64,000 nt of DNA from Mortierella sp. BCC40632 (GCA_011634665.1 WAEK01000017.1:1140300-1204299), one strand, 5' to 3'; positions 22,167 to 33,641 are shown, counted from the stretch's first letter. The notes: generated by a model not told the origin, from the letters alone. Numbers and translations are program-made.

Positions 22167-23651
22167 ATGAACCCCATGCAACCCCACGTGCCTGAGCCGG
22201 AATCGGCAGAAACTCGAATGCTTGCCATGTTGGAGCAGATTCGACAATCGCAAGAAGACAGTAATAGAAGAATGGATCGATTGGAGTCTGATCTTTCTTC
22301 CCTTCGTAAAGGCCCTAGCGGTGATTTTCAACAATGGCGTGAGAAACCGCAGAGCTCGACTGAATCGCATGAGACTAGTGGAGATGAGTCATCGTTGAGC
22401 AACATGTCAAGGACCTCCCGACTTGGCGCCACGCCGCGCCCACCCGCGGAGTTAGGAGCCACTACGCCTCAAATGGTAACCGAGGCAAACAAAAGAATCT
22501 TCCATGGTCGGAAGTTCGATCCCAAGGCCGACAACATAGACGAATGGGTAGATTATTTCAGAGCCTATCTGGAGTCCAACATTTGGGATTTGCCAGTGAA
22601 CTTGCGCAACATCATTGCCATGAGGATGCTGGGGCAGGCTCTCGTCGGTACCACTGAACAATACTGGTTTGCGGAGATTCGGAAGGTGAAAAGCGATTGC
22701 ATGGAAGTGTTGGACGAGCTTGAAGAGAATTTTATGCCGGATCACATCCGTTACCGCGTAGGTACTATCGAAGACGTACGTGCATGCAAGCAAGAAGGCG
22801 ACGAGACCACTAGAGTATACCTACTCCGATTCGGGCGTGCAATCGCCCGCCATCGAAGAGCCATGAAGAAGAAGAGACATGTCGTTGATGAGCAACAATT
22901 GATCCAGGCCCTGTATGCGGGCATCAAATCGAAAGATATCGCAAAGCAGGTGAAGTCCACCAAGACCATTGACCAGGCTCTCAATGAAGCTAGGAAAGCT
23001 GCTCAAGTCGAGAGCCATTGGGCTTGTCTAAGGGAGGACGATGGAAGTGTACGAGCCCCTGCCGAAAAAAATCCAGCCATGTCGCCTAGGGTCTCCAGGG
23101 CAGCCAAGGTCGAAGAGGAGTCGTCTCCGATCCCTGAAGTAAAGAATAGCGAACTGGATAGTTTAACCAAGGCCGTGAATGAACTCCGGATCATGATCAA
23201 CAGGCAACAGCCTCCCAACAATCAGCCTCGAGCTCCAGGACCTTCCCGCATGCGTCCAAAACGTCCCTTGAGCGAGATCGAGTGTTTCAATTGCCGTCAA
23301 ATGGGACACTATTCGAATGACTGCCCTGAACCTCGAAGCAGGCGAACCATGTTGGCACAGATGGAATATTTCAACGAAGAAGACGTTCCGTATGACGAGT
23401 CGCTTGTCGGTAGCGTATTCTTGACCGAAGAAGAGTTCCGTGAATACTCCTACGAGCAAGATAAACGGGAGCAGGATTTTTCCCATGGGATGGTGAGCCA
23501 CGGTCAGCCTCACTATCCGAATGAAAACCGACCGCCAGATCAACGATACACTTTCGCCACAGTAAAGCCGAGTGCCGGAAGAATACAGAAACGCCTCGAA
23601 GTGCCATCCCCGAGGAAGAAAAAATGTTGCCGTTCACATCGGCAGCATTGA
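22167..23651 (+). CDS. Gag region of Gypsy-2A
   Basis: About 494 residues from ATG 22167. It opens with a short coiled-coil (MLAMLEQIRQSQEDSNRRMD), then a capsid-like domain (WVDYFRAYLESNIW, VYLLRFGRAIARHR), then a CCHC zinc knuckle CFNCRQMGHYSNDC encoded near 23282-23323. The end (KKKCCRSH, stop at 23651) is probably a frameshift artefact. In the next frame the sequence continues into the protease region, with A-runs at 23617-23622 and 23752-23762 as likely sites. The product would be gag joined to pol in one polyprotein or by frameshifting; the sequence does not settle which. Confidence 0.85.
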   Translation: MNPMQPHVPEPESAETRMLAMLEQIRQSQEDSNRRMDRLESDLSSLRKGPSGDFQQWREKPQSSTESHETSGDESSLSNMSRTSRLGATPRPPAELGATTPQMVTEANKRIFHGRKFDPKADNIDEWVDYFRAYLESNIWDLPVNLRNIIAMRMLGQALVGTTEQYWFAEIRKVKSDCMEVLDELEENFMPDHIRYRVGTIEDVRACKQEGDETTRVYLLRFGRAIARHRRAMKKKRHVVDEQQLIQALYAGIKSKDIAKQVKSTKTIDQALNEARKAAQVESHWACLREDDGSVRAPAEKNPAMSPRVSRAAKVEEESSPIPEVKNSELDSLTKAVNELRIMINRQQPPNNQPRAPGPSRMRPKRPLSEIECFNCRQMGHYSNDCPEPRSRRTMLAQMEYFNEEDVPYDESLVGSVFLTEEEFREYSYEQDKREQDFSHGMVSHGQPHYPNENRPPDQRYTFATVKPSAGRIQKRLEVPSPRKKKCCRSHRQH

Positions 23652-25786
23652 GGCAAGACCAGGTGTCTCGACTAGGCAGAGCAGCATCGCAAAATCCATT
23701 GGGACCATCAAAGGATGCTCCTCCAAAAAAAGGTGTCCCCACTCCATCCTTGAAAAAAAAAACCCTCATTCGTCGGGGCAGCAGCCCCTCCTATTACAGT
23801 GGATCCTTCGCTTGTCGGGACTATGGCTCAGCCAGCAACGATGGATCCGAACATTGTCGAGGATATTGTGAGGCGATCTTACGATAAAGACGATGTTGAG
23901 ATGGATTCGGCGGAAGAGGAGGTTGCCAGCGAACATCCTCGAAGCAGGGTGAAGTTCGTAGAAGTGCCTACAGCGCGGCCTATTGCCAAACGTCGAAGCG
24001 CCCGCCTGCACAAGGGAGTTGCAACAAGCACAAATAAGACCGAGGAAAAGAAGAAGCCGATCCAGGGTCTTAGAAAAAAATCCGAACCTGCCCCTGTAGC
24101 GATCGTTCCAAGGCCAGGAGAAAAAGCCACGTCCCAGAGCGCTGTCGAAGCAAAAGCAAGAATACGGTCCCTCCCAGCCCCAGTGAAACTGACGCTAGGA
24201 CGTACTCCCTTCGACATTGAAGCTTGCCTCCAGGCCACGATGGTCGAAAACCTGTCTATTGCAGACTTGATCGGCATCAGCCCTCATATTCGTCGTATGT
24301 TGGGAAAGTCTTTGAAAACAATCCCGCAAGAAAAACGATCGTACCTAATCCGTCAGCATCCTTCGCTGCGGCTCACCCTTGAAGAGGAAGATTATCGCAC
24401 TTTTCTAGTAAAGAGCGAAGTGTCGGATTTCAACACCCATTGTTTCCCTGCATCGGTGTTAAATGAGCCAGTCAAACCATTGCTTGACGGGGGATCCTGC
24501 GTGAATGTGATAAGTCGGAAGTTCCTGGAGAAAGCGGGCGTCTCAAATGTATCGCCCCATTCATCCATCTCGATCAAGGGCATTAGTGGAAGGGCCCTAG
24601 TGAGAGGCGAAGTATCAGATGTCCCGCTGAATGTCGAAGGAATACTGATTCCGATTGGATGTGTTATCATGGACGACCCACCGTTTGACATACTCCTAGG
24701 AAGAGCCTTCATGGAAAAATGCGAGGCACCACCGATTGGACTACTGGGAAGTATATCTTCCATATGCATAATCGCCGGATCGAGGTTGACGCAGTTAGTG
24801 GATCCTCCCTCGGATTGTCAAGATAGGAGCGACAGCAGAAGACGAGAGTGTCGAAGAAATTGACACTGATGAGAGCGACTTCTCAGATAGTGTCTTGTCA
24901 GATACGACGGACGAAGGCGAGGACTCTGAAAGTGATGGGGAAGAGAACCCGCAAGTGCTCCTAATGAACGCCCTCCTGGACGAAGAATATCCTGATCTCC
25001 AAGAAATCACCATGCAGGAATTGGTTCAAGAGGATATTCAGGGGAATGTTGCATCGGTATTCTTGATGGTACGAGTACCTGTCACCCCCGACCTGCCGGA
25101 CGTGCTCTTAGCCAGTCAGACAGAGGATGCCAAGGATCTGTTTCAGCCCGACTTTTGTGAATAATCAGTATGGGTTCTGCCTGGAAGCTCCAAAATGCCG
25201 AAATATTTTGTCTGATACTCCTGTCAAATTACTGCCTGGTTTGGAGGAACGAAAAGTATATGTCGGGGACCTTCCTGAAGTCGACAAGCATATCCCAAGG
25301 ATTACTGAAATATTCCAACGGCACGGCATAAGGAATGCTTTCCTCTGCCGGGCGAAATGTCTCGTACGTTGAGGGTGGACAAATTGCACTCACCAGCAGA
25401 GTTTCACATTGATCCGGAGGTGCCACTCCCCAAGGCATACGCAAAGAAGTATTCACCAGAGCAGGTACGCGTCTTGAACGAATATGTCGAGACGATGGTC
25501 AAGGCTGATAAAATGCGGAAGTCGAATAGTCCAGTCTCTTGCAACCCATTGCTGGTAAGCAAGAAAGATGGGTCTTATCGGGTTTGCGTGAATTTTATAC
25601 CCGTCAACAAGATGATCCGACCAATGGCCTGGCCCATCCCCGACCCCATGACGGAGATATACAAGTTGCAGGGATGCGATTGGCTATCGTTCTGGGATTG
25701 CAAAGACGGCTACCTTCAATCACCTATCGCCGAAAAGTGTCGTTATCTCACGGCAGTCGCATTCCCCCAAGGCCTCTGGGAATATA
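23652..25786 (+). pseudogene. Pol of Gypsy-2A, protease and N-terminal RT (frameshifted)
   Basis: The protease region is open at 23799-24863, with LLDGGSCVNVIS as the likely active-site loop (D-G-G instead of D-S/T-G) and FDILLGRAF downstream. An acidic linker follows (24895-25164). RT starts near 25357 and reaches SFWDCKDGYLQ and the sequence just before the catalytic loop, where Tc1-B entered at a TA (25785-25786). Rejoining to 28224 with one TA keeps the frame through WEYKVLPMGL. Frameshifts occur near 23617, 23755, 24830 and 25165. Confidence 0.85.
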
Positions 25787-25940
25787 CAGTTGGCGCCAAA
25801 ATGGTTTCAATGTTTTCAGAAATTTCGCTTTTTCTAATTTTCTCGTTTATTCTTTCTTTCTCTTTCATATTCAATTCTAATAGAAAGGAAAGTCTTATCA
25901 ATGGTGGACCCGAGAAATAAGAAAGCGGGCCTTTATCACT

Positions 25941-26357
25941 TCACATGAGCGAGCTATGCCGCCTCCAATGTTGTCGTCTCATAGAAACCATTTTGCCACT
26001 AGTCCGGGAAAATTCTTCAATACCTCGTATTCCCCCTTTTTCGCTTTTCAACACGGCCTCTACTCTTCGTGGCATCGACTCATAGAGCTTGTCAATCATA
26101 TCCTGTGGTATCAGCTCCCATTCCTCCAGCACCATATCCCACAATTCATGAACACTCGTAGGCCGCTTCTCTCGTTGACCAATCTGAACCTTCAGCTTGT
26201 CCCAAACATGCTCGATTGGATTTAAATCTGCTGATTGTGCAGGCCATCGAAGAACCTCAATATCCTGATCCTCCAGGTACTTGGTTGTTGCTTTGGCTTT
26301 GTGTTTGGGGTCGTTGTCGTGCTGAAAAATGAAGTCATTTTTTCCGAGATCATAATA
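25941..26357 (-). pseudogene. Tc1-B transposase, C-terminal part
   Basis: Continues in frame from the N-terminal part once the foldback element is removed: ...LKESLE joins YYDLGKNDFIFQHDN. Second catalytic Asp in FQHDNDPKH and the acidic DLNPIEHVW motif are present. The last ~25 residues, after LKSEKGG, look shifted out of the family frame by a G-run near 26033. Confidence 0.85.
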
Positions 26358-27162
26358 AAGTGCATCCAAAATTCGATCAATGATTTTTTTAGATGGAATC
26401 ATTCCGCATTTACTCCTCAGTTCATGAGTCATTCCTCATGTTGATTCGTAGAGAAGATCTACTTTGCGTACTTATGTGGTTCCGGCTACAAAGGTCTACT
26501 CCAGGTATTGTAGCCATTCTCCAATCGAGCAACATAGTCAAAAGTACTAACAAAATTTTACACGGGTTTAGTACAGGGTTTTTAGTCTTTGTTCATGGGC
26601 TGATAGTTTCGAATCCACTGACGTTGGGAAAAAACCTTAGATACACAGAGTACGTCAGTCAATAGACATCACAATCTATCATTAGAACTATTACAGTATG
26701 TCTTTTTGGCGGTCAAATCAATGACTATGGCCAGGCACCTTTTTTTCACAAATAGGCTAAAAGTTGCAAAAATTCTCAAAGTGGACGTTCTTCAGAGCAA
26801 GAGAAATCGTGACAGATATCCACACAGCCATTGAAATTTATGCACGCTGTAATCATTGCTTGGACAACTCCTTCTACATACCCAGCCGGGACAAGGTTGT
26901 TCGTTCGTTCGAACTATCAGCCCATGAACAAAGACAAAAAACCCTGTACTAAACCCATGTAAAATTTTGTTAGTACTTTTGACTATGTTGCTCGATTGGA
27001 GAATGGCTACAATACCTGGAGTAGACCTTTGTAGCCGGAACCACATAAGTACGCAAAGTAGATCTTCTCTACGAATCAACATGAGGAATGACTCATGAAC
27101 TGAGGAGTAAATGCGGAATGATTCCATCTAAAAAAATCATTGATCGAATTTTGGATGCACTT
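26358..27162. mobile_element. 805-bp foldback element with 251-bp inverted repeats
   Basis: Arms 26358-26608 and 26912-27162 are inverted copies differing at about two positions. The ends begin AAGTGCATCC. TA duplications lie at 26356-26357 and 27163-27164. The ~300-bp core has no protein-like frame. TA target choice suggests mobilisation by a Tc1/mariner transposase. It inserted between the first and second catalytic Asp codons of the Tc1-B transposase. Confidence 0.88.
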
Positions 27163-27164
27163 TA

Positions 27165-27842
27165 CTCGAGACTTTCTTTCAATGTTGTGTCGAGAATATT
27201 GATGTAATCCTCCTTTTTCATAGTTCCTTCATAGATCTGACAGCCATAGCCAAGTCCCTTGGACGTCATACAGCCCCAGAACATCAAGGATCCACCTCCA
27301 TGCTTGACAGTAGGTTGAAGATGAAATGGTTGAACCGGATCGCCTGGCTTAGCCCAGTAATATTGTATCCCGTCCGAGTTCCAGATGTTTATCTTTGTTT
27401 CATCTGAGAATACCACTCGCTTCCAGTCATCGATGGTCCAATTTTTATGACCTCTTGCCCACTCCAACCGCGCTTGCTTGTGTCGCTTACTAAGGAAAGG
27501 CTTTTTGACTTTTTTCTTCGCTTGAAAGCCGATCTCCCTGAGGTTGCGAAGGACTGATCTGTACGAGATAACAGTCCCTTCACCATTGAGGCTCTTGTGG
27601 ACCTGCTTGCCAGTCTTCAACATGCCGGAAAGTAACTTTCTGTTGAGATCATTCTTGGAGCGAGCCGAGAGAATTCTTGGTCTTCCTGTTGGTTGCCTTT
27701 GTAGAGTAGGTAAATGCTTGGTTCGGATCCTTGAAACAGAAGCAGGGCTGACTGATAATCGTCTAGCGACATTCTTGACGGAGTAGCCTGCTTTTAGCTG
27801 GCTTATGATAGAGTTTTGAGTGTCTTCTTTCGTTTTTTTCAT
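27165..27842 (-). pseudogene. Tc1-B transposase, N-terminal part
   Basis: ATG 27842 begins MKKTKEDTQNS, the more likely start of a frame that is open further upstream. Helix-turn-helix region: AGYSVKNVARRLSVSPASVS, then TGRPRIL. First catalytic Asp in VFSDETKINIW, then HGGGSLMFWGCM. It ends at ...TTLKESLE where a TA (27163-27164) received the foldback element. The frame itself shows no defect up to that point. Confidence 0.88.
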
Positions 27843-28221
27843 GATGGAGGAATATCGACCATTTTCGAGCGATTGCACCCGTATTTTATATCAAACTTGT
27901 CAAGATCTATTCATCTTCTTTTAATCTCTCTGACTGACTGTAGATATAAGACAAACGATTGTGAAAAAAGAGATGAAATAGCAATAAATATAAATGGCGT
28001 GCCCAAGTGGCGAAATGGTTCCAATATCTAGCTTCAACAATTTACCTCATAGCACGCCTTTCTGACAACATATTGAAAATCTGTTTACACTGTCGTGAAC
28101 AAGGCATTCTGGGTATTGTTTTCAATCTAAGCAACAAGGTGCATTTACATATTCTCGATGGGTAGAAAATTGCTAAAATATGAAAATTTGAGAATTATTG
28201 AAACCATTTTGGCGCCCACTG

Positions 28222-30529
28222 TAAAGTGTTGCCTATGGGATTGTCTGATTCCATGCAATGGTATATCCGGCATATGTACGAGGTGTTCGACACGCCGATT
28301 TTGAAGGAGAATTTAGCCACCTTTGTAGACGACATGGCTTTAGGCACCCTAGGCATCGACAATCATTTGGACAGTTTGGAACAGGCACTCTCCCGGATGG
28401 AAGAGTACAATGGATCATTCTCGGGAGCTAAGTCGGGTTTTTTGGTGAAGCAAAGGGAATTCCTAGGCAGAGTCGTCAATGGAAATACCATCAGCGCCGA
28501 TCCGAAGAAACTGGCAAAGATACAATACTGGCCAACCCCACGAAATGTGAAGGACCTCCGAGGTTTCATTGGCTTCGCATTGTTCATGGGTGATTTCGTT
28601 TCCTGCTTCGCTGAGAAAGCCCTCCCGCTATTTGAGTTGTATCGCTTCGACAAGAAACCACTCAAATTCGTTCAAGCCTGGAACGCGGATAGGAAGTATG
28701 CTCGATCGTTCGAAGAAGTACAACAAGCTCTGTTGCACTCGCCGATCCTGATCATGATAGATCACCGTAGGCCAGTGATCGCCTCAGCCGACACCTCCGG
28801 ATATGCAACGGGATATGTCCTGGCCCATGCCGCGGATCTGCTAGATGATGACAACATCTCGATCAAGACCCGATACCGGCCCATAGTGTTTGGGAGTCGG
28901 AAGTTGTCGAGCCCGGAGACGCGCTACTCAGCCACGGAGAGAGAACTTCTAGGGTTGGCATACTGTTTGAAAAAAAATGAACATCTGTTGTCCGGCAAAC
29001 GAATCCATGTCTTTATCGATCACAGGGCATTATTGTATCTGCATAATTTGCAGCACCGCAATGGACGCCTTACCCGTTGGAGTTTGCTAGTTGCAGAATT
29101 CAATATCGTAGTGCACCACCGGCCCGGAAGGGACATGAAGGATTCGGATCCTCTTTCCAGGATCCGATCTCAGTTGGTGAAAGGATCGGAGGACATCGGT
29201 TTGGATGACGAGATACATGACATGGACAGTGGTCGAGAAATGGCCAAGCGCGTCTTGCTTCTCTCTGGGGGACAGGAACCGTATGAATCCCTAATAGAGC
29301 ATCTGACTGGAGGCGGCGACCTAGGACATCTGAGCAAGGGCATGAAAGAAAATATTGTCCAGCGAGCTGTGGATTATTTCATGTTAGGAGGAAAACTTTG
29401 GAGAAGATACACAGGTGGAAGATCCAAACAGTATGTTCCTCCCAGCGAAGTACGAGGCGTATTGGATAAATGTCATGGTTCCTCTATTGTCGGCCATTTG
29501 GGGATCCAAGGCACTTACCAGTTGGTAAACATAGGATACTTCTGGCCAGGGCAATATCAGGACGTCAAACGATTGGTAGAGTCTTGCGATACGTGTCAAC
29601 GGTTCCAAAGAAAGGCATCCTCAAGATACCGCCTACATCGAATCCCCCCTCCCCCGACAATCTTCACAGTGGTTGGGGTGGACACTGTAGGGCCGCTACC
29701 CGAGTCGAATGGGAAGCGACATGTCCTGAATGTCATTTGTTATCTGTCCGGATGGGTCGAGTCTATTGCTTTAGCCAATCTCGAAGGCAAAAACATTCGC
29801 CGGGCATTCCACCGCTACTGGCTGTGTCGATACGGTCCTCCAGAAACCATCATCACGGACAACGGCTCTTCCTTGAGCGCGGGAGTCTTCCGAAAATACT
29901 GTGAGGACTACCAGATCACTGTCATCACTGCGTCGGCATACCATCCACGGACTAATGGAAAGGTAGAAAATTACAACAAGTTCATGAACAGGCAGCTCGC
30001 GAGATGCTTGGAAGACAATCAATATTCAGTTGATCGCTGGACGGACTGTTTGGACCACGTTACCTGGACATGGAGAATCCATCAACCACCGATAGGGGGA
30101 GCGCCTCCTTATGAATTGGTATTCGGCCAACAACCCGCAATGCCTTTTGGATATGACCGTCAGTCGACACTGCTGAACGAAGAAGATGCGGAGCAAATCA
30201 GTCAGGAACGACAGGCTTTCGCTTGTTCCCTACGAGGAGAATTCAGAGAAAGGATTATCAAACAGCATGAGTTACTCGCTCGTTTCAGCAGAGATATCCC
30301 TCCCGTTAAATACAAAGTGGGTCAACCGGTTTTGCTCTACGACCATAAAGTAGCACAAGGACGATCGAACAAGTTGAAACCCAAGTGGAAAGGGCCATAC
30401 TGGATACAGGCTTGTCTTCCAGGAGGGGCCTATCGATTATGTGGAATGCAAGATGGACAGCTAATGCCTTACCGAGAGGGGCGATCAGTCAACCATCGCA
30501 GCATCACTCACTATTTGCATCAGGAGTAA
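28222..30529 (+). CDS. Pol of Gypsy-2A, C-terminal RT, RNase H and integrase
   Basis: A 2.3-kb frame without interruption. RT resumes with VLPMGLSDSMQWY and the active-site motif FVDDM (variant of YVDD), followed by thumb residues DLRGFIGFALFMGDFV. RNase H: VIASADTSGYATGYVL and ATERELLGLAYCLK. Integrase: zinc finger (HLGIQGTYQL...CDTCQRF), then GVDTVGPLP, ITDNGSSL and NGKVENYNKF with the D,D,E residues. A GPY-type segment (PKWKGPYWIQACLPGGAYRL) is near the end. It stops at 30527-30529 without a chromodomain. Not independently translatable because of the Tc1-B split. Confidence 0.9.
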
Positions 30530-30798
30530 TGGACAACAGCAGGAACGAGACATCAGAAGAAATGGAGATAAAAAAAAGTGGGAGACGGGATGGAAATGAA
30601 CAAGAGATGCGGGGTGAAAATGAACAAGGGGGATGAAAAAAATGAAAAAAAAAAAAAAAAAAAAAAAAAAATAGTGTGCGGACGCGTCATCATAAAAAGG
30701 TTCAGTTTGGTTTTCATTTAAGAGAGGTAGAGCGACTCACTTGGCAACTGGTCGATAGCCAGTTGAATCGAATCGAAGAGGCACGGGGATCAGAGAGG
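30530..30798 (+). other. Gypsy-2A 3' untranslated segment
   Basis: Purine-rich, no gene. A run of 27 A lies at 30645-30671. A purine-rich stretch (GATCAGAGAGG) precedes the LTR and may serve as polypurine tract. Confidence 0.6.
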
Positions 30799-31510
30799 TG
30801 CAGTGTAGCATTTACGATCCCTAGTCTTCCAGGCTAGGGATATAAAAGTAGCCTTCCCCTTCCCCCTGTAATAAAGTCAGCTTTCTTTCCTCTGTCCCTC
30901 AAGTCCATTTGCTTTAGCAACTGTCCCTGTCGCGCTGTCCCCAAGGTATTGACCGAGCCCAAGACCTCGATCAAGATCATGATCTATTATCTTTTCACTC
31001 TCCCATACTAAATCAGTCATCATCTCCAGCTACCCTGAACACATCTGCAGTATTGACTCCTCGATTCCTTTTTTGAAAGAAAAGGCAGGACTCAAGAGCC
31101 ATTTCCCATTAACGGTGCTATCCCAGCTGTAAGTATGAGACTCGGTGAAAAGTAAAAGATCGGACGAAGACTGCTCCCTGAATGGCTCTCCTTCGGTGGC
31201 CATTCTTGCAAGATTCCTTTGATCAACATGCGAGGACTTTACGGACCCATCCCAGTTTGATCCGCATTGGATTCATGCCTCAAGATCCCGTTTATTGATA
31301 GCTATCTCCGTCCTCCCTTTATGCATTCATAGAATAGTTAGAGTCGAAGGCGATCCCCTCATAGTTGTCGCTGTCTCCCAGTCCCTACTGTAGTCTTCCG
31401 TACCTGTCCTTTGTAAGTCTTCAGTACATCTTCACTTGGTCCGTATTTCTATGATAGAAAAGAAGAGTAGTTATTGATTAGAAGCATCTGTCCTTAGACT
31501 CTACGCGGCA
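30799..31510 (+). repeat. 3' LTR of Gypsy-2A
   Basis: 712 bp, nearly identical to the LTR at 21371-22079, differing by a few bases and short homopolymer indels. Followed by GGAG. Confidence 0.92.
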
Positions 31511-31517
31511 GGAGCCG

Positions 31518-31677
31518 TGTTGTGGATCGCTCTCCTCCCACAGGTTTTTATCTAGTCAGGTGATAGATCTGACTAGAGGCTTTTTACCTTTTTATTTAAC
31601 CAAGGAAGTTGTAATAAAGAACATCACCTTTCTCACTTGTTAATACCTCGCCGCTGATATTACACTTACCCTACACA
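31518..31677 (+). repeat. Copia-like LTR
   Basis: 160 bp starting TGTTGTGG and ending CTACACA. Includes a small inverted repeat (TCTAGTCAGG.../...CTGACTAGA) and AATAAAG. With Gypsy-2A removed it directly follows the polypurine tract at 21358-21370, so it is probably the 3' LTR of the remnant described at 21044-21366. Confidence 0.5.
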
Positions 31678-31799
31678 ACCCACACAATAGAACTGAGGTA
31701 AAGCAGGGTTCGGAGATTGCTGATGATGGGGATGAACTGAATGCAGGGTAGGTGTTATCGTCCAATCCTGTCTCAGGTTGAGTAGGCAAGGGGAGAGTA
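31678..31799 (-). pseudogene. Gypsy-3 gag-pol fragment beyond Tc1-C
   Basis: On the minus strand a Ser/Pro/Thr-rich frame crosses the Tc1-C junction. The stretch left of 44333 (STAYDY...) continues in frame into LPLPTQPETGLDD here when Tc1-C and one TA are removed. It is the likely gag-protease linker of Gypsy-3. It is cut off at the copia-like LTR (31677). Confidence 0.5.
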
Positions 31800-32131
31800 T
31801 ACAATGCCGGCCAAAACTGTTACAATGTTTTTTACTTTTCATCTGAATTCCTACTTACATGCTGCATAAGTTATCAAATGGCCTGATAATATGACTGAAG
31901 CATCATTAATCAATGGAGAATATGTCCTTAAAGTTTCAACTGGATAACGGCAATAGTTGAAGAGTTATTGACAGACAAAGGGTCCGATATCATTGTAACA
32001 GTTTTGACCGTCCATGTAACAAATACGATAAAAAAATTCTTTTTCGTCAATTTTTCATTGTTTTGATTCTAAAACATCCCGATTTTTTCCAAAAATCACT
32101 GTTCTACCTTTTTTCATCTCATGTGCCAACT

Positions 32132-33278
32132 ATGAAGCCAACACCGCCACGAACCATCAAGGAAGCATTGAAGCTTTTGCAGGAAGGAACATCCACCAGA
32201 GAGACAGCCAAGAAGCTGAATATTTCTAATGCAACTGTCCACAGGATTGCTGTAAGCAATGATTTGGATCTGTCCAAGTTCAAAGGAGGTCGACCAAGGA
32301 AAATTTTAGCCTCGACAGTTGAACATATCAAGCTCAATCTGAAACGTGGTCTAATCAAGTCAGCATCTGATGGACTTGATCAGGCCAATGAAATCAATCC
32401 CGCACCAATATCGATTACCACTCTCAAGAGAAGACTTCGAGAGGCTGGACTAATCGCCAAACGAGTTGTGAAACGACCTGCGTTGAAAAGAAATCACATT
32501 CGTGGCCGATTACAGTTTGTCAACAAGTACAAGGAATGGACTGAGGACGACTGGGCTTCAGTTGTCTGGTCTGACGAGTCCAAGATCAACCAAATTTGTT
32601 CCGACGGCATGCAGTGTGTGTGGGATGAACAGGAAGGGGCAATAACAAGCCGAACAGTACAAGGAACAGTCAAATTTGGTGGGGGTAGTGTGATGGTCTG
32701 GTCATGCATGTCATGGAACGGACCAGGTTATATTGCTAAGATCGATGAAACCATGGACTCCTACTTGTATATCCAGATTCTCCGAGAGGATCTGCATATG
32801 TCTGTTGAGCAGTGTTTCTCAAAAGTCGGATGATATCCGATCCGACTTTTTTTCCTGTGTTATCTCCGTCCCGAAAAAAGTCGGATCGGATATCATCCGA
32901 CTTTTGAGAAACACTGCTGTTGAGGAATGGGGCATGACTCAAGAAGAATTCATCTTTCAGGACGACAACGATCCCAAGCATACAGCCAAGGTTACCAAGG
33001 CGTACCTCGAGTCGATTGGGGTGACAGAGACCGATGATAGGCTTTTATTCTGGCCTGCACTATCCCCTGACTTGAATCCAATCGAAAATATGTGGGCATA
33101 CTTGAAGAAAAGACTGGCAAAGTATCCAACGCGTCCTAAAAGCTGTCGCGAGTTATGGGACCGAATCTCCACAGAATGGTACAAGATTCCTGTAGAATAC
33201 TGCCGCAGCCTGATTAGGAGCATGCTAAAGAGACTCAGGGCTGTCCATAGAGCCAAAGGGAGGCAAACAAAGTACTGA
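32132..33278 (+). pseudogene. Tc1-C transposase, interrupted by a MITE
   Basis: ATG 32132 (MKPTPPRTIKEA). Helix-turn-helix: STRETAKKLNISNATVHRI, then GGRPRKI. First Asp in VVWSDESKIN; GGGSVMVWSCM; second Asp in FQDDNDPKH; third acidic position in DLNPIENMW; stop TGA 33276-33278. A 107-bp MITE plus 8-bp duplication interrupts it between the first and second catalytic Asp. Removing the MITE and one CTGTTGAG restores a continuous frame of ~340 codons, so the gene was intact when hit. Confidence 0.9.
32810..32916. mobile_element. hAT-type MITE, 107 bp, nearly perfect palindrome
   Basis: Starts CAGTGTTTCTCAAAAGTCGG and ends with its inverse. The arms are a perfect ~43-bp inverted repeat around a ~20-bp loop. 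The target duplication CTGTTGAG is perfect (32802-32809 and 32917-32924). The transcript would fold into one long hairpin. No coding capacity. Confidence 0.95.
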
Positions 33279-33522
33279 TCCAGCGAGATATAGCTCGTTG
33301 AAGACAAAAATCACGGAAATTTTTCATGTCGGTCAAAACTGTTACAATGACCAGTAGGGTATTCATCGTCACAATTTTCGAAAATGCGAAACCCGAATTA
33401 GGAAAGTAAAAAAATGTGACTTTCAAAAGTATGCCTCGCATTTCTTTTTTGTTCCCACATTGCTACACCCCGCTCCATATTCCCTCACATTCATCACTTT
33501 TTACCCCACATTGCTTTAACAA

Positions 33523-33641
33523 ATGCCAAGAACATCTCTGCGTTCTGACCAACTGGACACAGCGCTGACTCTGTTTGCGCTGGCAGTCGTTTCTACTGTG
33601 CTCTATGCACTAAGAGGCCGGGATCCCAATCCTATGTTGAC
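33523..33641 (+). pseudogene. Harbinger transposase, 5' coding part
   Basis: ATG 33523 opens MPRTSLRSDQLDTALTLFAL and is open to the LTR insertion. With the insertion and one TGAC removed, codon 40 (AC|A) joins 39609 in frame. The ATG at 39604 is therefore an artefact made by the last base of the LTR plus TGA, and the true N-terminus lies here. Confidence 0.72.

Larger units (their letters stand above)
25787..28221 (-). mobile_element. Tc1/mariner element (Tc1-B) inside Gypsy-2A RT
   Basis: Ends CAGTTGGCGCCAAAATGG... and ...CCATTTTGGCGCCCACTG, flanked by TA at 25785-25786 and 28222-28223. Total 2435 bp, of which 805 bp is a nested foldback element (26358-27162); the original element was ~1.63 kb. 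It carries one minus-strand transposase. Excision on paper restores the RT frame. Confidence 0.92.
21371..31510 (+). mobile_element. Ty3/gypsy retrotransposon (Gypsy-2A), interrupted by Tc1-B
   Basis: Two ~710-bp LTRs (TGCAGTGTAGC...CTACGCGGCA) enclose gag, protease, RT, RNase H and integrase. The 4-bp target duplication GGAG is at 21367-21370 and 31511-31514. Tc1-B (25787-28221) splits the RT. No chromodomain is seen, unlike Gypsy-1. The element inserted at the boundary between a polypurine tract and LTR of a copia-like element. A solo LTR of the same family is inside the Harbinger element. Confidence 0.93.

Noticed and set aside
27996..28058. tRNA-like hairpin (GGCGTGC paired with GCACGCC) near the right end of Tc1-B
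   Set aside because: The 63-nt span is too short, has no T-arm consensus or plausible anticodon stem, and lies inside a transposon. At most a degenerate tRNA-derived fragment.
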